NCBI RefSeq assembly: GCF_900184965.1
Contig: NZ_FXYA01000204.1
Span: forward strand, 62,001-126,000
Origin: Akkermansia muciniphila
Lineage (GTDB): Bacteria > Verrucomicrobiota > Verrucomicrobiia > Verrucomicrobiales > Akkermansiaceae
Reading direction: 5' to 3'
Length of the DNA: 64,000 bases
Made by a program: the position numbers and the translations under genes. Below the pieces are notes generated by a model. The model saw only the letters and a program-made list of their open reading frames with translations. It was not told the origin of the DNA and ran no database searches. Shown one piece after another: positions 53,440-63,249 of the stretch (positions are counted from its first letter, which is position 1; each line of letters starts with the position of its first letter).

Positions 53440-53505
53440 GAGATTCTCAATGACGTGGAATTGCCCGGATGGTAAAAGGGGAGGGGTAAAAAATCAAGAT
53501 TTATT

Positions 53506-54444
53506 CTAAAGTTCGCCGGCCTTTCTCAAATCTTCGTTAATGGCTTCCAGAACATCCGCTTCCGGGGTGAAATTGGCGGCATGGTAGGAGCTGCGGACCA
53601 GTGGGCCGGACGCCACGTGCCTGAAGCCTTTGGAGCGCGCAATTTCCTCATACCGGGCGAAATCATCCGGATGGACGTATTTGACCACCGGCAGATGGTT
53701 GCGGGAGGGGCGCAGGTATTGTCCCAGCGTCAGGACCGTGACGCCGTGCTCCAGCAAATCGTCCATGGAGCGGAAAAGCTCGTCTTCCGTCTCTCCCAGG
53801 CCCAGCATGATGCCGCTTTTGGTAGAAACCTTGCCGTTCACGCACTCCAGCGCCATCTTGAGAACGCGCAGGGACCGCCGGTACTGGGCGCGGAAACGGA
53901 CGATGGGCGTGAGGCGTTCCACCGTCTCCAGATTGTGTCCGAAAATATGCGGACGGGCTGCCATCAGTGTCTGGATGGAAGAAGGTTTTTCATTCAGGTC
54001 CGAGGCTAGCACTTCAATGATTGTGGAAGGGCTGGCTTTTCTGACGGCCCGAATCACCTGGGCGAAATGTGCGGCGGCGCCGTCCGGCAAATCATCCCGG
54101 GTGACCATGGTAATCACGGCGTGGCGCAGCTTCATGTGCACGACGGCTTCCGCCACGTGCTGTGGTTCTTCCGGATCCAGCGGATCAGGCTTGGCCGTGC
54201 GGGTGGCGCAGAATCCGCAGGCGCGCGTGCACCGTTCTCCGGCAATCATGAATGTGGCCGTACCCTGGTTCCAGCATTCATAACGGTTGGGGCAGTGTGC
54301 TTCTTCACAGACGGTAAAGAGGTTCTTGCCTTCCACAAGCTGCTTGACGTCCCAGAATTCCCGGCCGTTGGGCAGGCGCACCTTGATCCATGACGGCTTG
54401 CGTTCCATCCCTTCCGCAGTTTCATTATCGTTCCGGCGTTCCAT
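53506..54444 (-). CDS. lipA: Lipoyl synthase
   Basis: LipA inserts two sulfurs into octanoyl groups on carrier proteins by radical SAM chemistry. The 312-residue protein has the auxiliary cluster motif CEEAHCPNRYEC and the radical SAM motif CTRACGFC, then MLGLGETEDE and GQYLRPS. Typical length is about 300. I prefer the ATG at 54444; an in-frame ATG at 54510 would overlap tadA by 16 bp, and one at 54408 is also possible. Its usual partner lipB is not in the window. Confidence 0.95.
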   Translation of the reverse strand: MERRNDNETAEGMERKPSWIKVRLPNGREFWDVKQLVEGKNLFTVCEEAHCPNRYECWNQGTATFMIAGERCTRACGFCATRTAKPDPLDPEEPQHVAEAVVHMKLRHAVITMVTRDDLPDGAAAHFAQVIRAVRKASPSTIIEVLASDLNEKPSSIQTLMAARPHIFGHNLETVERLTPIVRFRAQYRRSLRVLKMALECVNGKVSTKSGIMLGLGETEDELFRSMDDLLEHGVTVLTLGQYLRPSRNHLPVVKYVHPDDFARYEEIARSKGFRHVASGPLVRSSYHAANFTPEADVLEAINEDLRKAGEL

Positions 54445-54494
54445 AGTCCCGCTAGCTTGCCGTGACTCTGCTGCTTTGGCAAATGCAAAGTGTT

Positions 54495-55052
54495 TTATTC
54501 CGGGCCGCATTCCCTGTTTTCATCCGGAGGGGCGGGAGGACACGCGGACAGTTTTTTCCGTTCTTTTGCCGCCCGCCGCGCCGCGCGGAAAAACTCCTGA
54601 AGATGAAGCAGACACTCGTCTCCCAATACGCCGGGGCGCACCTCGCACTTGTGGTTCAGGGGAGGATTGGAATCCAGCAGATTGATCCAGCCTCCCGCAG
54701 CCCCGGTTTTTGCATCCAGGCAGCCGAAAACGACGCGGTCCGGACGGCAATGGACGATGGCGCCCGCGCACATGGGGCACGGTTCCTTGGTGACATACAG
54801 GGTGCAGCCTTCCAGCCGCCAGTCGCCCAAAGCTTCCTGTGCCGCCGTCAGGGCGATCATTTCCGCGTGGGCCGTAGCATCCTTGAGCGTCTCCACCTGG
54901 TTCCAGCCTCGGCCAATCACGCGGCCATCCTTCACGACAATGGCTCCAACAGGCACTTCCCCTTTCGCGAGGGCCTTTCTGGATTCTTTCATGGCTTGGC
55001 GCATGAACCATTCGTCCGAACCGGGCATTTCCATCATTACGGAGGTTATCAT
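54495..55052 (-). CDS. tadA: tRNA-specific adenosine deaminase
   Basis: TadA converts A34 to inosine in tRNA-Arg(ACG). The 185-residue protein has the zinc and catalytic motif ATAHAEMIAL (His and Glu) and PCPMCAGAI (two Cys), with VGAIVVKDGRVIGRGWN upstream. The C-terminal 30 residues are a charged extension (RRAAKERKKLSACP). The start could be the first ATG or ATGs 15-24 bp further in. It is followed closely by lipA. Confidence 0.92.
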   Translation of the reverse strand: MITSVMMEMPGSDEWFMRQAMKESRKALAKGEVPVGAIVVKDGRVIGRGWNQVETLKDATAHAEMIALTAAQEALGDWRLEGCTLYVTKEPCPMCAGAIVHCRPDRVVFGCLDAKTGAAGGWINLLDSNPPLNHKCEVRPGVLGDECLLHLQEFFRAARRAAKERKKLSACPPAPPDENRECGPE

Positions 55053-55196
55053 GGACTGGGCGGCGCGGTTCTGGCAAGCTCTTTCTGGAAGATGCTTGTT
55101 GTGTTTTATACAGTAAGCGCATCATGCCGCGGAAAGGTGTGGGGATGAATGCGTTTTTACGTTGATTCCGGAGAATGGGTGGCATAAGTATGACCC

Positions 55197-56195
55197 ATGA
55201 GTTTTTCAGAACCCTGTGCCCTGGCCGTGGATTTCGGCGGCACGAGCATCAAAATGGGCGTAACGGCGGGGGATCGTATTCTGGCGACGGCCGACCGCAT
55301 CCCTACCGCCATGTTCGAAAGCCCGCAGGCAATCATTGACGCCATGATTGCGGCCGCCCGCACCCTGCGCGGACAATTCCCCACCGCCTGCGTGATGGGC
55401 ATGGGGATGCCGGGATGGTGCGATTACCAGCAGGGAGTGCTTTACCAGCTCACCAATGTAAGGGTCTGGGATCGGCAAATTCCGGTGAAAGAGATGATGG
55501 AGCAGGCCCTGGGGCTCCCCGTCGTGCTGGATAATGACGCCAACTGCATGGCTTATGCGGAATGGAAGCTGGGCGCCGGGCGCGGCATGTCCAGCCTGGT
55601 GTGCCTGACGATGGGAACGGGGATAGGCGGGGGAATCGTGGTGCATGACCGCATGCTGCGGGGGAGGCGGCTTTCCGCTGCGGAACTGGGCCAGACCAGC
55701 ATTCATTACCAGGGAAAAACGGGACCGTTCGGCAGCCGTGGAGCCATTGAGGAATACATCGGCAACAACGAGCTGGCGGCGGAGGCGGTTAAACGGTATG
55801 CCGGGGCGGGAATCGTCAAGACGGCGGATGAATGCACGCCCAGACATCTGGACGAGGCCGCCCGGTCCGGATGCCCCATAGCCCTCCAATTGTGGGAGGA
55901 TACGGCGGAAATGCTGAGCTGCCTGATCATGAACCTGATGTATACGCTGGTGCCGGACGCCTTCATCATCGGGGGCGGCGTGGCCAAGGCAGGGGATTTG
56001 TTGATGAAGCCACTGTTGGAGAACCTCAGGAAACAGTTGTTTCCTCTTCTCATGGAGGATTTGAGAATTCTGCCGGCCAGGTTTGGAGCGGAGGCGGGGC
56101 TGCTGGGGGCGGGAGCCATGGCAATGGACGAATTCATGGGGCTGGGGATTTTGGAACGGTTTAAAAACAAGAAATCACCCCAGGCTTCTTGTTAG
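55197..56195 (+). CDS. ROK-family sugar kinase
   Basis: The 332-residue kinase has the ATP-binding phosphate loop VDFGGTSIKMGV, the sugar-binding NDANCMAYAEWKLGAG and TMGTGIGGGIV, and a C-terminal IIGGGVAKAG. These define the ROK family, which phosphorylates glucose, ManNAc, GlcNAc or related sugars. The usual zinc motif CxCGxxGCxE is absent: the corresponding stretch reads GPFGSRGAIEEY, without Cys. The sugar cannot be assigned. The N-terminal ATG at 55197 gives a standard length. Confidence 0.85.
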   Translation: MSFSEPCALAVDFGGTSIKMGVTAGDRILATADRIPTAMFESPQAIIDAMIAAARTLRGQFPTACVMGMGMPGWCDYQQGVLYQLTNVRVWDRQIPVKEMMEQALGLPVVLDNDANCMAYAEWKLGAGRGMSSLVCLTMGTGIGGGIVVHDRMLRGRRLSAAELGQTSIHYQGKTGPFGSRGAIEEYIGNNELAAEAVKRYAGAGIVKTADECTPRHLDEAARSGCPIALQLWEDTAEMLSCLIMNLMYTLVPDAFIIGGGVAKAGDLLMKPLLENLRKQLFPLLMEDLRILPARFGAEAGLLGAGAMAMDEFMGLGILERFKNKKSPQASC

Positions 56196-56205
56196 ATTAG
56201 ACTAA
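56192..56205 (+). promoter_or_regulatory. DtxR-type operator, site 7, before the P1B ATPase gene
   Basis: TTAG-ATTAGA-CTAA matches the consensus exactly. It overlaps a likely -10 box (TAATAT/TATAAG around 56203-56211), about 49 bp before the ATPase start. No clear -35 box was found. Confidence 0.6.
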
Positions 56206-56253
56206 TATAAGGCTTGCCATGCCGGAGCGGCAGGCGTACAAGCGGAACAGGTC

Positions 56254-58179
56254 ATGAGTACGGATCATCCCCCTGAACATCTTCCGGAAGGAGCTTCCTG
56301 TTGTTCCGGAAGCTGCTGTTCTGGAAGCCGTTGCAGTTCTGGCGACGCCATCGGGCCTGTTCCCGCCGTGCTGGGCATTACCCTGTTCATCAGCGCTCTG
56401 GCGGCGGGAGGCGGTTCCTGGGCCGGTGTGGCCGCCTATGCGGGCGCCTATCTGCTGATAGGCTGGGATGTGCTGAAGGCCGCTTTTATGGGACTGATGC
56501 GTGGTCGCGCCATAAATGAAAATTTCCTGATGAGTCTTGCTTCCCTGGGGGCGATGTTCCTGGGGGACTATTCCGAGGCGGTGGGGGTGATGCTGTTCTA
56601 CCGCGTGGGAGAGTACCTTCAGGAACGTGCGGTAGGCAGTTCCCGCCGGTCCGTAAGCGAATTGATAAATCTGAGGCCTGAGGCCGTCCATGTGAAAAAA
56701 GCCGGCGCCGTAGATGACGTCCCTCTTTCCGAGGTTCTGCCCGGCTCCCTGATTGAAGTGCGTCCCGGAGAACGCGTTCCGTTGGACGGCATGGTGACGG
56801 GAGGCTGTTCCGTGCTGGATACCTCCGCCATGACCGGGGAATCCCTGCCGGTGGAAGCCGGGGCCGGAAGCCCTGTGCTGGCGGGGTACATCAACGGGCA
56901 GGGGGTGCTGGAAGTGCGTACGGAGCGGGACTGGCGGCATTCCGCTCTGGCGAGGGTTCAGGAACTGGTGGAGGCCGCGTCTGGCCGCAAATCCCCTCTG
57001 GAGGGGAGGCTGTCCTCATTTTCCCGCATTTATACGCCGCTGGTGATTTTCATAGCCGTCCTGGTATTTTTGCTTTACCCACTTGTGACGGGCGGAAGCT
57101 GGGCGGACGGGCTGTTCCGCGCGCTGGTCCTGCTGGTGATTTCCTGTCCCTGCGCGCTGGTGCTATCCATTCCGCTGGGCTTTTTTGCCGGAATAGGGAG
57201 AGCGGCGAGGCAGGGGATTCTTCTGAAAGGAAGCAATTATCTGGATGCCCTGCGGAAGGTGAAGACGGTGGTGTTCGACAAAACCGGAACCTTGACGGAG
57301 GGTGTTTTTTCCGTGGATGAAGTGCTTCCCCGTGACGGCGTTTCCCCGGAAGAGTTGCTGTACTGGGCGGCTCATGCGGAGCTTTCCGCCTCCCATCCGC
57401 TGGGGCGTTCCATTGTGGAGGCCTATGAAGGGGCTCTGTTCCCGGACCGCGTGGCGGAACTCGTGGAGGTGACGGGCGGGGGTGTTTCAGCCCGCGTGGA
57501 AGGGAAACTGGTTCTGGTGGGAAAAAAGGCTTTTCTTCAGGAAGCCGGCATAAAAATGGAGGAGGGAGAAAACCGTGGCGTGACCGTTTATGCGGCGTTG
57601 GACGGCATTCTTCTGGGGTGCCTCCGCCTGTCTGACCGCCTCAAGCCGGGAGCGGAGCGCGCGGTGCGGAAATTGAGGAAACTGGGCGTTTCCAACCTGG
57701 TCATGCTGACGGGGGATTCTTCTTCCGCCGGGTCAGAGGTGGGGCTTAAACTGGGGATGGACGAGGTATTCTGCGGGCTGATGCCTGCCGACAAGCTGGA
57801 GCATGTGCGCCGGCTGCAACCTGAAAAGGGGCTGCTTGCCTTTGTGGGGGACGGCATGAATGATGCCCCCTCCCTCGCTGCCGCCGACATCGGCATTGCC
57901 ATGGGCGGCGTGGGGTCCGATACGGCTCTTCAGGCGGCTGACATAGTGGTGATGAAGGGAGATCCTTTGGCCGTTCCTCTGGGGATGATGCTTTCCCAAG
58001 CCACAGAGCGCATCATTGTGCAGAACATCGTTTTTATTTTGGGCGTCAAAATTCTGGTCATGGCGCTGGGTATTCTGGGGCTGGCGGGGATGTGGGCCGC
58101 CGTGATGGCGGATGTGGGCGTCTGCCTGCTTGCGGTGGGCAACTCCATGCGTATTTTCCGGGTGAAACTGGACATGTGA
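56254..58179 (+). CDS. P1B-type metal-transporting ATPase
   Basis: A 641-residue heavy-metal ATPase. The N-terminus is a short Cys-rich tail (SCCSGSCCSGSRCSSG) instead of a folded metal-binding domain. Then follow MTGESLPV (actuator TGES), the membrane metal site SCPCAL (CPC at 298-300), the phosphorylation site DKTGT (Asp 342), an SxHPLGRSI motif and VGDGMNDAPSL. The last helices read MADVGVCLLAVGNSMRIF, where the Asp resembles the Zn/Cd/Pb (P1B-2) group. The metal is thus uncertain. A DtxR-type box lies upstream. Confidence 0.93.
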   Translation: MSTDHPPEHLPEGASCCSGSCCSGSRCSSGDAIGPVPAVLGITLFISALAAGGGSWAGVAAYAGAYLLIGWDVLKAAFMGLMRGRAINENFLMSLASLGAMFLGDYSEAVGVMLFYRVGEYLQERAVGSSRRSVSELINLRPEAVHVKKAGAVDDVPLSEVLPGSLIEVRPGERVPLDGMVTGGCSVLDTSAMTGESLPVEAGAGSPVLAGYINGQGVLEVRTERDWRHSALARVQELVEAASGRKSPLEGRLSSFSRIYTPLVIFIAVLVFLLYPLVTGGSWADGLFRALVLLVISCPCALVLSIPLGFFAGIGRAARQGILLKGSNYLDALRKVKTVVFDKTGTLTEGVFSVDEVLPRDGVSPEELLYWAAHAELSASHPLGRSIVEAYEGALFPDRVAELVEVTGGGVSARVEGKLVLVGKKAFLQEAGIKMEEGENRGVTVYAALDGILLGCLRLSDRLKPGAERAVRKLRKLGVSNLVMLTGDSSSAGSEVGLKLGMDEVFCGLMPADKLEHVRRLQPEKGLLAFVGDGMNDAPSLAAADIGIAMGGVGSDTALQAADIVVMKGDPLAVPLGMMLSQATERIIVQNIVFILGVKILVMALGILGLAGMWAAVMADVGVCLLAVGNSMRIFRVKLDM

Positions 58180-58287
58180 CGAAAGGGAATTCTCTTCCTC
58201 CCCCTGTTTATGGACGGATGCTCTTCATCCCGGTATCCGGATGCTGCCGCGGAATCTTGGAATAACGGAAAATATCCTGATAAAAAA

Positions 58288-58316
58288 GCCTCCGTTCCGG
58301 CGAGCGGAACGGAGGC
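58288..58316 (-). terminator. Intrinsic terminator of the coaE-rho transcript
   Basis: Perfect 12-bp arms GCCTCCGTTCCG and CGGAACGGAGGC with a 5-nt loop, followed on the leftward strand by TTTTTTATC. It lies 27 bp after the rho stop. Confidence 0.9.
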
Positions 58317-58343
58317 GGTGAAAAGCAGGCCGGACAGAAAATC

Positions 58344-59768
58344 CTACCGCAGCCCCGTCAACAGAAGTTCCGCGTTATTCTGGGTCTTGGAGATATTTTG
58401 CAGGAGGGCCTGAAGGCCTTCCCAGCCCGGTTTCATGGCGAGCTGACGGCGCAATTGCATGATTTTGACGAACTCCTGTTCGTTATACAGCCTGTCGTCA
58501 TTGCGGGTGCCGCTCTGGGAAAGGGAAATGGCCGGATAAATGCGCCGTTCGGAAAGTTCCCGGTCCAGGCGGATTTCCAGATTGCCCGTTCCCTTGAATT
58601 CTTCAAAAATCACTTCATCCATTCTTGATTCCGTATCCACCAGGCATGTGGCGATGATGGTCAGGCTGCCGCCTTCTTCCACATTGCGCGCCGCGGAAAA
58701 GAATTTGCGCGGTTTTTCCAACGCATTGGCCCCCAGGCCGCCGGACATGATGCGTCCCCCCGTCTGGTTGGCATTGTAGCCGCGGGCCAGCCGGGTGAGG
58801 GAATCCAGCAGGATGACGACGTCTTTGCCCATTTCCACCAGACGTTTGGCGCGTTCGATAACCAGGTCGGAAACCTGGGCATGGCGCCGGGAAGGTTCGT
58901 CAAAGGTGGAGGCGTATACCGGAGCGTCCACGGTTTCTTCAAAATCCGTTACTTCCTCCGGGCGTTCGTCCAGCAACAGCACAATCAGTTCCACTTCCGG
59001 GTAGTTGGCTCTGATGGAACGGGCGATTGTTTTCAGAAGAACGGTTTTCCCGCCGCGCGGGGGGGCCACAATCAGGCCGCGCTGCCCTTTGCCGAAGGGC
59101 GTCATGAGATCCAGCACGCGCATGGCGGCGGAATTGACCCCCTTGTTTTCCAGAAGAAGGCGTTCCTTGGGGAAAAGGGGGGTGAGGCGTTCAAAATCGC
59201 TGCGCGCCCGGTAATCTTCCGCAGGGATGCCTTCCACGCTGATGACGGAGGAGGCGGAAAGGTACTTGTCATGGGGCCGCAATTTGCGCAGCCTGACTTT
59301 GATCTGCTGGCCTACGCGGAGATGCAGCGGTTTGATGAGGTTGCCGCCCAGGTAAATATCATCCGGAGAGGTGCGGAAGCTTTTAACCGGATCCCTCAGC
59401 ATGGCGTAATTATCTTTGGCTTGTTCCATGACCCCGGAAACCACGACTTCATGTCCCTTTGCCAGGAGCTGTTTTCCCAATTCAAAAATTAACTGGGACT
59501 TGGTGAGGGAAGCCGCGTTCCGGATGGGCAGCCCTTCCGCCATTTCCTGGAGATCGTTCAGAGGGCGTTTCCGCAGTTCATTGATATCAATCTGCTCCAG
59601 AACAGGAGCTGCCGCTTCTTCCTCCCGGACTGCGGTTCCACTGTTTTCCTCCGGGGCGGCAGCCGGCTGTTCCCCGGCTGTTTCTTCCGGAGCGGGGAGG
59701 GGCTTGGGGTGAGCTTCCTGCGGAAGATCCCCGGCGGGGGAAGGAGTATTGTCGAGTTCTTCAGTCAT
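58344..59768 (-). CDS. rho: Transcription termination factor Rho
   Basis: Rho is the hexameric RNA helicase that releases transcripts. From the ATG at 59768 the 474-residue product has an acidic Ala/Pro/Glu-rich N-terminal extension (about 70 residues). Then come the Rho N-domain ([20 protein letters not shown]), an RNA-binding cold-shock-like part, Walker [12 protein letters not shown], Walker [13 protein letters not shown] and the Q-loop [11 protein letters not shown]. The N-terminal extension makes it longer than E. coli Rho (419). Its start overlaps the coaE stop by 8 bp, which suggests coupling. Confidence 0.96.
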   Translation of the reverse strand: MTEELDNTPSPAGDLPQEAHPKPLPAPEETAGEQPAAAPEENSGTAVREEEAAAPVLEQIDINELRKRPLNDLQEMAEGLPIRNAASLTKSQLIFELGKQLLAKGHEVVVSGVMEQAKDNYAMLRDPVKSFRTSPDDIYLGGNLIKPLHLRVGQQIKVRLRKLRPHDKYLSASSVISVEGIPAEDYRARSDFERLTPLFPKERLLLENKGVNSAAMRVLDLMTPFGKGQRGLIVAPPRGGKTVLLKTIARSIRANYPEVELIVLLLDERPEEVTDFEETVDAPVYASTFDEPSRRHAQVSDLVIERAKRLVEMGKDVVILLDSLTRLARGYNANQTGGRIMSGGLGANALEKPRKFFSAARNVEEGGSLTIIATCLVDTESRMDEVIFEEFKGTGNLEIRLDRELSERRIYPAISLSQSGTRNDDRLYNEQEFVKIMQLRRQLAMKPGWEGLQALLQNISKTQNNAELLLTGLR

Positions 59769-60366
59769 GAAAAAAATGTTGGTAGAGTCTTTGGGTTTGC
59801 TTGCGGAGCAGGTCCGGGGGGCCTTCATTCCAGATGACGAAGTCGGCCGCAGCCACTTTTTCCATTATGGGGCGCTGGGCCGCCAGAATGGCTTCAATCA
59901 TATCCTCCCGGAATCCATTCCTGAGAGCCAGGCGGGTTTTCTGCGTTTCCCTGGAAACAGCCACCACGCACACGGCATCTTGGCAATAGCGCGCCGATGT
60001 TTCAAAAAACAGGGGCACGTCAATGACAAACCCGTCTACCTCCGCATTCTGACGCGCTGCCAGCATTTGCGCAAGACATTCTTGATGCAGCAGGGGATGA
60101 ATGATTCCTTCCAGCGTTCTGCGGCTTTCCGGATTCCGGAAAACAAGCTCCCGCAGAAAATGCCTGTCAGCCTTTCCGTGGGAGTCAACGCTGTCTGGGC
60201 CGAAAACGCCGGAGAGTGTCTCTTTCAGCGTACCGCCGTCCAGCAACCTGCCCGCTTCCGCATCACAGTCAAACAGGCGCAGACGTTTGTCTCCCGCCTC
60301 CATCAGCAGACGGATGAATGTAGATTTCCCGGTGGCTATCCCTCCGGTAACAACCAAGGTTTTCAT
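59761..60366 (-). CDS. coaE: Dephospho-CoA kinase
   Basis: CoaE phosphorylates dephospho-CoA to CoA. The 201-residue protein has Walker A GGIATGKSTF near residue 8, DCDAEAGRLL, and VIDVPLFFET followed by the lid-like RETQKTRLALRNG segment. Family length is about 200. It lies directly upstream of rho with an 8-bp overlap and is separated from the secretin gene by a terminator. Confidence 0.94.
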   Translation of the reverse strand: MKTLVVTGGIATGKSTFIRLLMEAGDKRLRLFDCDAEAGRLLDGGTLKETLSGVFGPDSVDSHGKADRHFLRELVFRNPESRRTLEGIIHPLLHQECLAQMLAARQNAEVDGFVIDVPLFFETSARYCQDAVCVVAVSRETQKTRLALRNGFREDMIEAILAAQRPIMEKVAAADFVIWNEGPPDLLRKQTQRLYQHFFHD

Positions 60367-60397
60367 GGGGGAAGATAAGATGCTTTTGGGATATAAA

Positions 60398-60430
60398 GAG
60401 CGGGTGAAAGGATTACCCTTTCACCCGCTC
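60398..60430 (-). terminator. Intrinsic terminator of the secretin gene
   Basis: A 14-bp perfect stem, GAGCGGGTGAAAGG and CCTTTCACCCGCTC, with a 5-nt loop, is followed by TTTATAT on the leftward strand. It lies 25 bp after the secretin stop. Confidence 0.85.
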
Positions 60431-60454
60431 CAATATGGACATTATGCACGCAGC

Positions 60455-63178
60455 CTACATGGGAGGCAGCAGGCCTTCGGAAGCGGGAAGAGCGCTTTCC
60501 GGAGCGGCCGCAGTGGGAAGGGCATTGCCGCGTACGGGCTGGCCCGTGGCGTCAATGATCTGACCCGTTACGAAGATCATCAGGTTCTTCTTGATGTGGT
60601 TGTCGGAGTTGCTGCGGAAGAAGCGGCCGATGAGAGGCAGGTCACCGAAGATCGGCACTTTGTCTTCCACCGTCTGCACGTTTTCCGTAATCAAACCACC
60701 GATTGCCACGGTGTGGCCGTCGTAGATGAACAGGGACGTTTCAACGGACCGCTTGGAGAAGATCGGCTGCTCGATGCGGTTTTCCGTCAGCGTCAGGGAC
60801 ATCGGCTTGCCGTCGGAACCAACGCCGGTGGACTGGATCGGGCTGCCGTAGTTCACGAAGCCTTCAAATTCCACGATGCTGGGCTTGAAGTTCAGGTCGA
60901 TGATGTACTTGTTGTCGCCGATGGTAGGCACCACTTCCAGAGTTACGCCGACGGGCTTCATTTCAAACACGCCGGGAGTGGCGGGAGTGACAGGGAAGCT
61001 GGATATCTGGGGTTGGATCTGATTGCCCAACAGACCGTTCACGAGGTTGCCGTTGTTTCCGTAACCATTGTTATTGTAACCGTTATTATTGCCTACGGAA
61101 TTGGGAAGTTCCGGCGGTTCATATTCGGTGGGATACCAGAATTCGCGGATGATTTCAATCTTGGCGGTTTCACCGGACTTGGCGGTTACGCTGGGAGCGG
61201 TGAGAACGTCGGACCCTTTCTTCTGGGACAGGCCGCGCATCAGCATCTGGAAAGAGCCTTCGTCATAAATGCCCGTCAGGGACATGATGCCGGGAGCGGC
61301 ATTTTTCTGGGAGGCTTCAGAGCGGTTGGTGCTGTTCAGCAGATTGTCTACGGAGTTCTTGGTGATGGCGTAATCACCCGTGCGGTTGCCGCCGGTAACG
61401 AGGCCGTTGATGGTATCGCCGCCGCTGTTCACAGGCCAGCCGGTCACGCCGCCGGGGGACTGAGTAAAGCTGTCGGGAGTGGAACCGGTGCCGTAGTTCG
61501 TGCCGCCGCCCAGGAAGGTGCTGCGGTCATTGCTTACGGAGAACGGGGTGACAATCCAGTCAAAGCCGAGTTCTTCCGTGTTTTCCTGTGTGACTTCCAC
61601 GAACTTGGTCATGATGCGCACCTGCTGGGATTCGCCGCGGGTGTTTTCAATGAGCTGTTCGATCAGATCCAGGTTGCCGGAAGTGTTGCGGACGACCAGG
61701 GAGGAATTGCCATTGACAAGGAATGCCGTGGCGCCTTCCGGGAAGCTGATGCCGCTCTTTTGCAGCAGGCTGCGGATGGAGGGCATGGGCTTAAGGCCGG
61801 AGGAGCTTTCTCCACCGCCGCCGAAGGGGTCGTCGCTGACTTCGCCGCCGCCGTCGCCGACGGTGGTGCGGAGGGCGGACTGGAAGCCCGGGGGCACGGA
61901 GAAGGTGCGCTGATACAGATCCACGTCATTGCCGCCGGCAGGAAGGATGGTTACTGCATAGTCTTCCACCTTCTGGCGCAGGCCGGCATTGCTGCAGATG
62001 AAACGGAGCACTTCCAGCATGGGAACATTGGTCAGTTTCAACTGGCCGATTTTGCGGGTGCGGATGCTTTCCTGCGGGGTTGCGGCTGGAGCAGCTTCCG
62101 TGACTTCCGCGGTTTCTTCGCCAAAGCCGTCTTCATCAGTCGCGGGAACGGCGGGAGCGACGGCGGCGGGTTGGGAATCATTGATGACAAAGTTAATGCC
62201 GCGTTCGCCGTTCGGGCCTACCGTGCGGTCCAGTTCAATGGACTTCTTGCGCAGATAGTCAATGGCGTCTTCCACGGTGGTGTCTTCAAAGGAGACGGAG
62301 GGGATGATGATGCTCTTGAGCTTCATCAGATTGGCCGTGGCGCCGTTGATGTCCGTGATCGGCGCGTTGTCAGTGCCGTCGGCTCCGGTCGGAACTTCCA
62401 TCGGGATGGGGCGTTCCCACATCTTGTCCACTTCCGCCAGCATGGTGCTGCGGGTTTCGTCGTAAGCGGCTGCATAGTAAGCCATTCTGCGACGGTTAAC
62501 CGTTTCCTGTCCGCGGCGGGCCGCCACGTTGTACGGGTCAATGGAGAGAACTTTGTTGAATTCGGCGATGGCTTTGTCGTAGTCGCCAAGGTCATAGTAA
62601 CCATAGGCCATGTGAAGGAGGGTGTTCACCTTTTCCACGTTCTTCACGTGTTCGGGGGTGAGCGCCGGATTCGTGCGAATCGGATCCTTCATGTATTCGA
62701 GCGTCTGCTTGGCAAGCTTGGCGCTCCGGGGATTGAGTTTGATGGCATCCTGCAGAAGCTTGTCAGCTTCGTCATAGCGCCCCACTTTGATGTATTCCTG
62801 AGCAACGGCGATGCTGGCGTCGCCAATGTGGTTGGCGATGGCTTCCTTGCGCTGGTCGTTGATCGGCGCGGAAGGCAGCATGTTGTAAGCGGCGTTGTAT
62901 TTGTCCAGGGCTTCCTTGTACTTGCCTTCGCGGTACAGGTTGCGGCCTTCCGCAAGGAGCTGCATGGCTTCCTGGGTTTGCGCTTCGCGGCGGGCCATGG
63001 CTGTGCGCGCTGCACTGGACTGGTATTGGTAACTGCCAGGTCCGGCGTAGGACGAACCCAAGGCACTGGAGGTTCCGACGGCGCCGCCATCACCAGCCTG
63101 CGCAAACGGGCAGGAGGCAGCAATGGCCATCAGCGCAATCAGGGAACGCTTCGGTTGATAAAGTGGTGCGTGGTCCAT
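60455..63178 (-). CDS. TPR-containing secretin, Amuc_1098/PilQ-GspD-like
   Basis: A 907-residue outer-membrane secretin. After a signal peptide (residues 10-28) come tetratricopeptide repeats (about 45-230, e.g. [17 protein letters not shown]). A secretin N-domain follows ([21 protein letters not shown]), then long N1/N2-like parts and the C-terminal multimeric barrel domain with [20 protein letters not shown] and [16 protein letters not shown]. Gly/Asn-rich repeats ([13 protein letters not shown]-like) lie just before it. It resembles Amuc_1098, the abundant outer-membrane protein of the A. muciniphila pilus-like locus. No pilotin or motor ATPase is nearby. Confidence 0.9.
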   Translation of the reverse strand: MDHAPLYQPKRSLIALMAIAASCPFAQAGDGGAVGTSSALGSSYAGPGSYQYQSSAARTAMARREAQTQEAMQLLAEGRNLYREGKYKEALDKYNAAYNMLPSAPINDQRKEAIANHIGDASIAVAQEYIKVGRYDEADKLLQDAIKLNPRSAKLAKQTLEYMKDPIRTNPALTPEHVKNVEKVNTLLHMAYGYYDLGDYDKAIAEFNKVLSIDPYNVAARRGQETVNRRRMAYYAAAYDETRSTMLAEVDKMWERPIPMEVPTGADGTDNAPITDINGATANLMKLKSIIIPSVSFEDTTVEDAIDYLRKKSIELDRTVGPNGERGINFVINDSQPAAVAPAVPATDEDGFGEETAEVTEAAPAATPQESIRTRKIGQLKLTNVPMLEVLRFICSNAGLRQKVEDYAVTILPAGGNDVDLYQRTFSVPPGFQSALRTTVGDGGGEVSDDPFGGGGESSSGLKPMPSIRSLLQKSGISFPEGATAFLVNGNSSLVVRNTSGNLDLIEQLIENTRGESQQVRIMTKFVEVTQENTEELGFDWIVTPFSVSNDRSTFLGGGTNYGTGSTPDSFTQSPGGVTGWPVNSGGDTINGLVTGGNRTGDYAITKNSVDNLLNSTNRSEASQKNAAPGIMSLTGIYDEGSFQMLMRGLSQKKGSDVLTAPSVTAKSGETAKIEIIREFWYPTEYEPPELPNSVGNNNGYNNNGYGNNGNLVNGLLGNQIQPQISSFPVTPATPGVFEMKPVGVTLEVVPTIGDNKYIIDLNFKPSIVEFEGFVNYGSPIQSTGVGSDGKPMSLTLTENRIEQPIFSKRSVETSLFIYDGHTVAIGGLITENVQTVEDKVPIFGDLPLIGRFFRSNSDNHIKKNLMIFVTGQIIDATGQPVRGNALPTAAAPESALPASEGLLPPM

Positions 63179-63249
63179 AGTTAGGTTCTTCTTTTTACAT
63201 GTTTTTCGGATTTGTGAAGCTTTTTTTTCAGAAAAGTTTAAATCCGGCT

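Noticed and set aside
60101-63184. A 1027-codon rightward frame opposite the secretin and coaE
   Set aside because: Long antisense frames arise from codon bias here. The leftward secretin has a signal peptide, TPRs and a secretin domain, while this frame has none.
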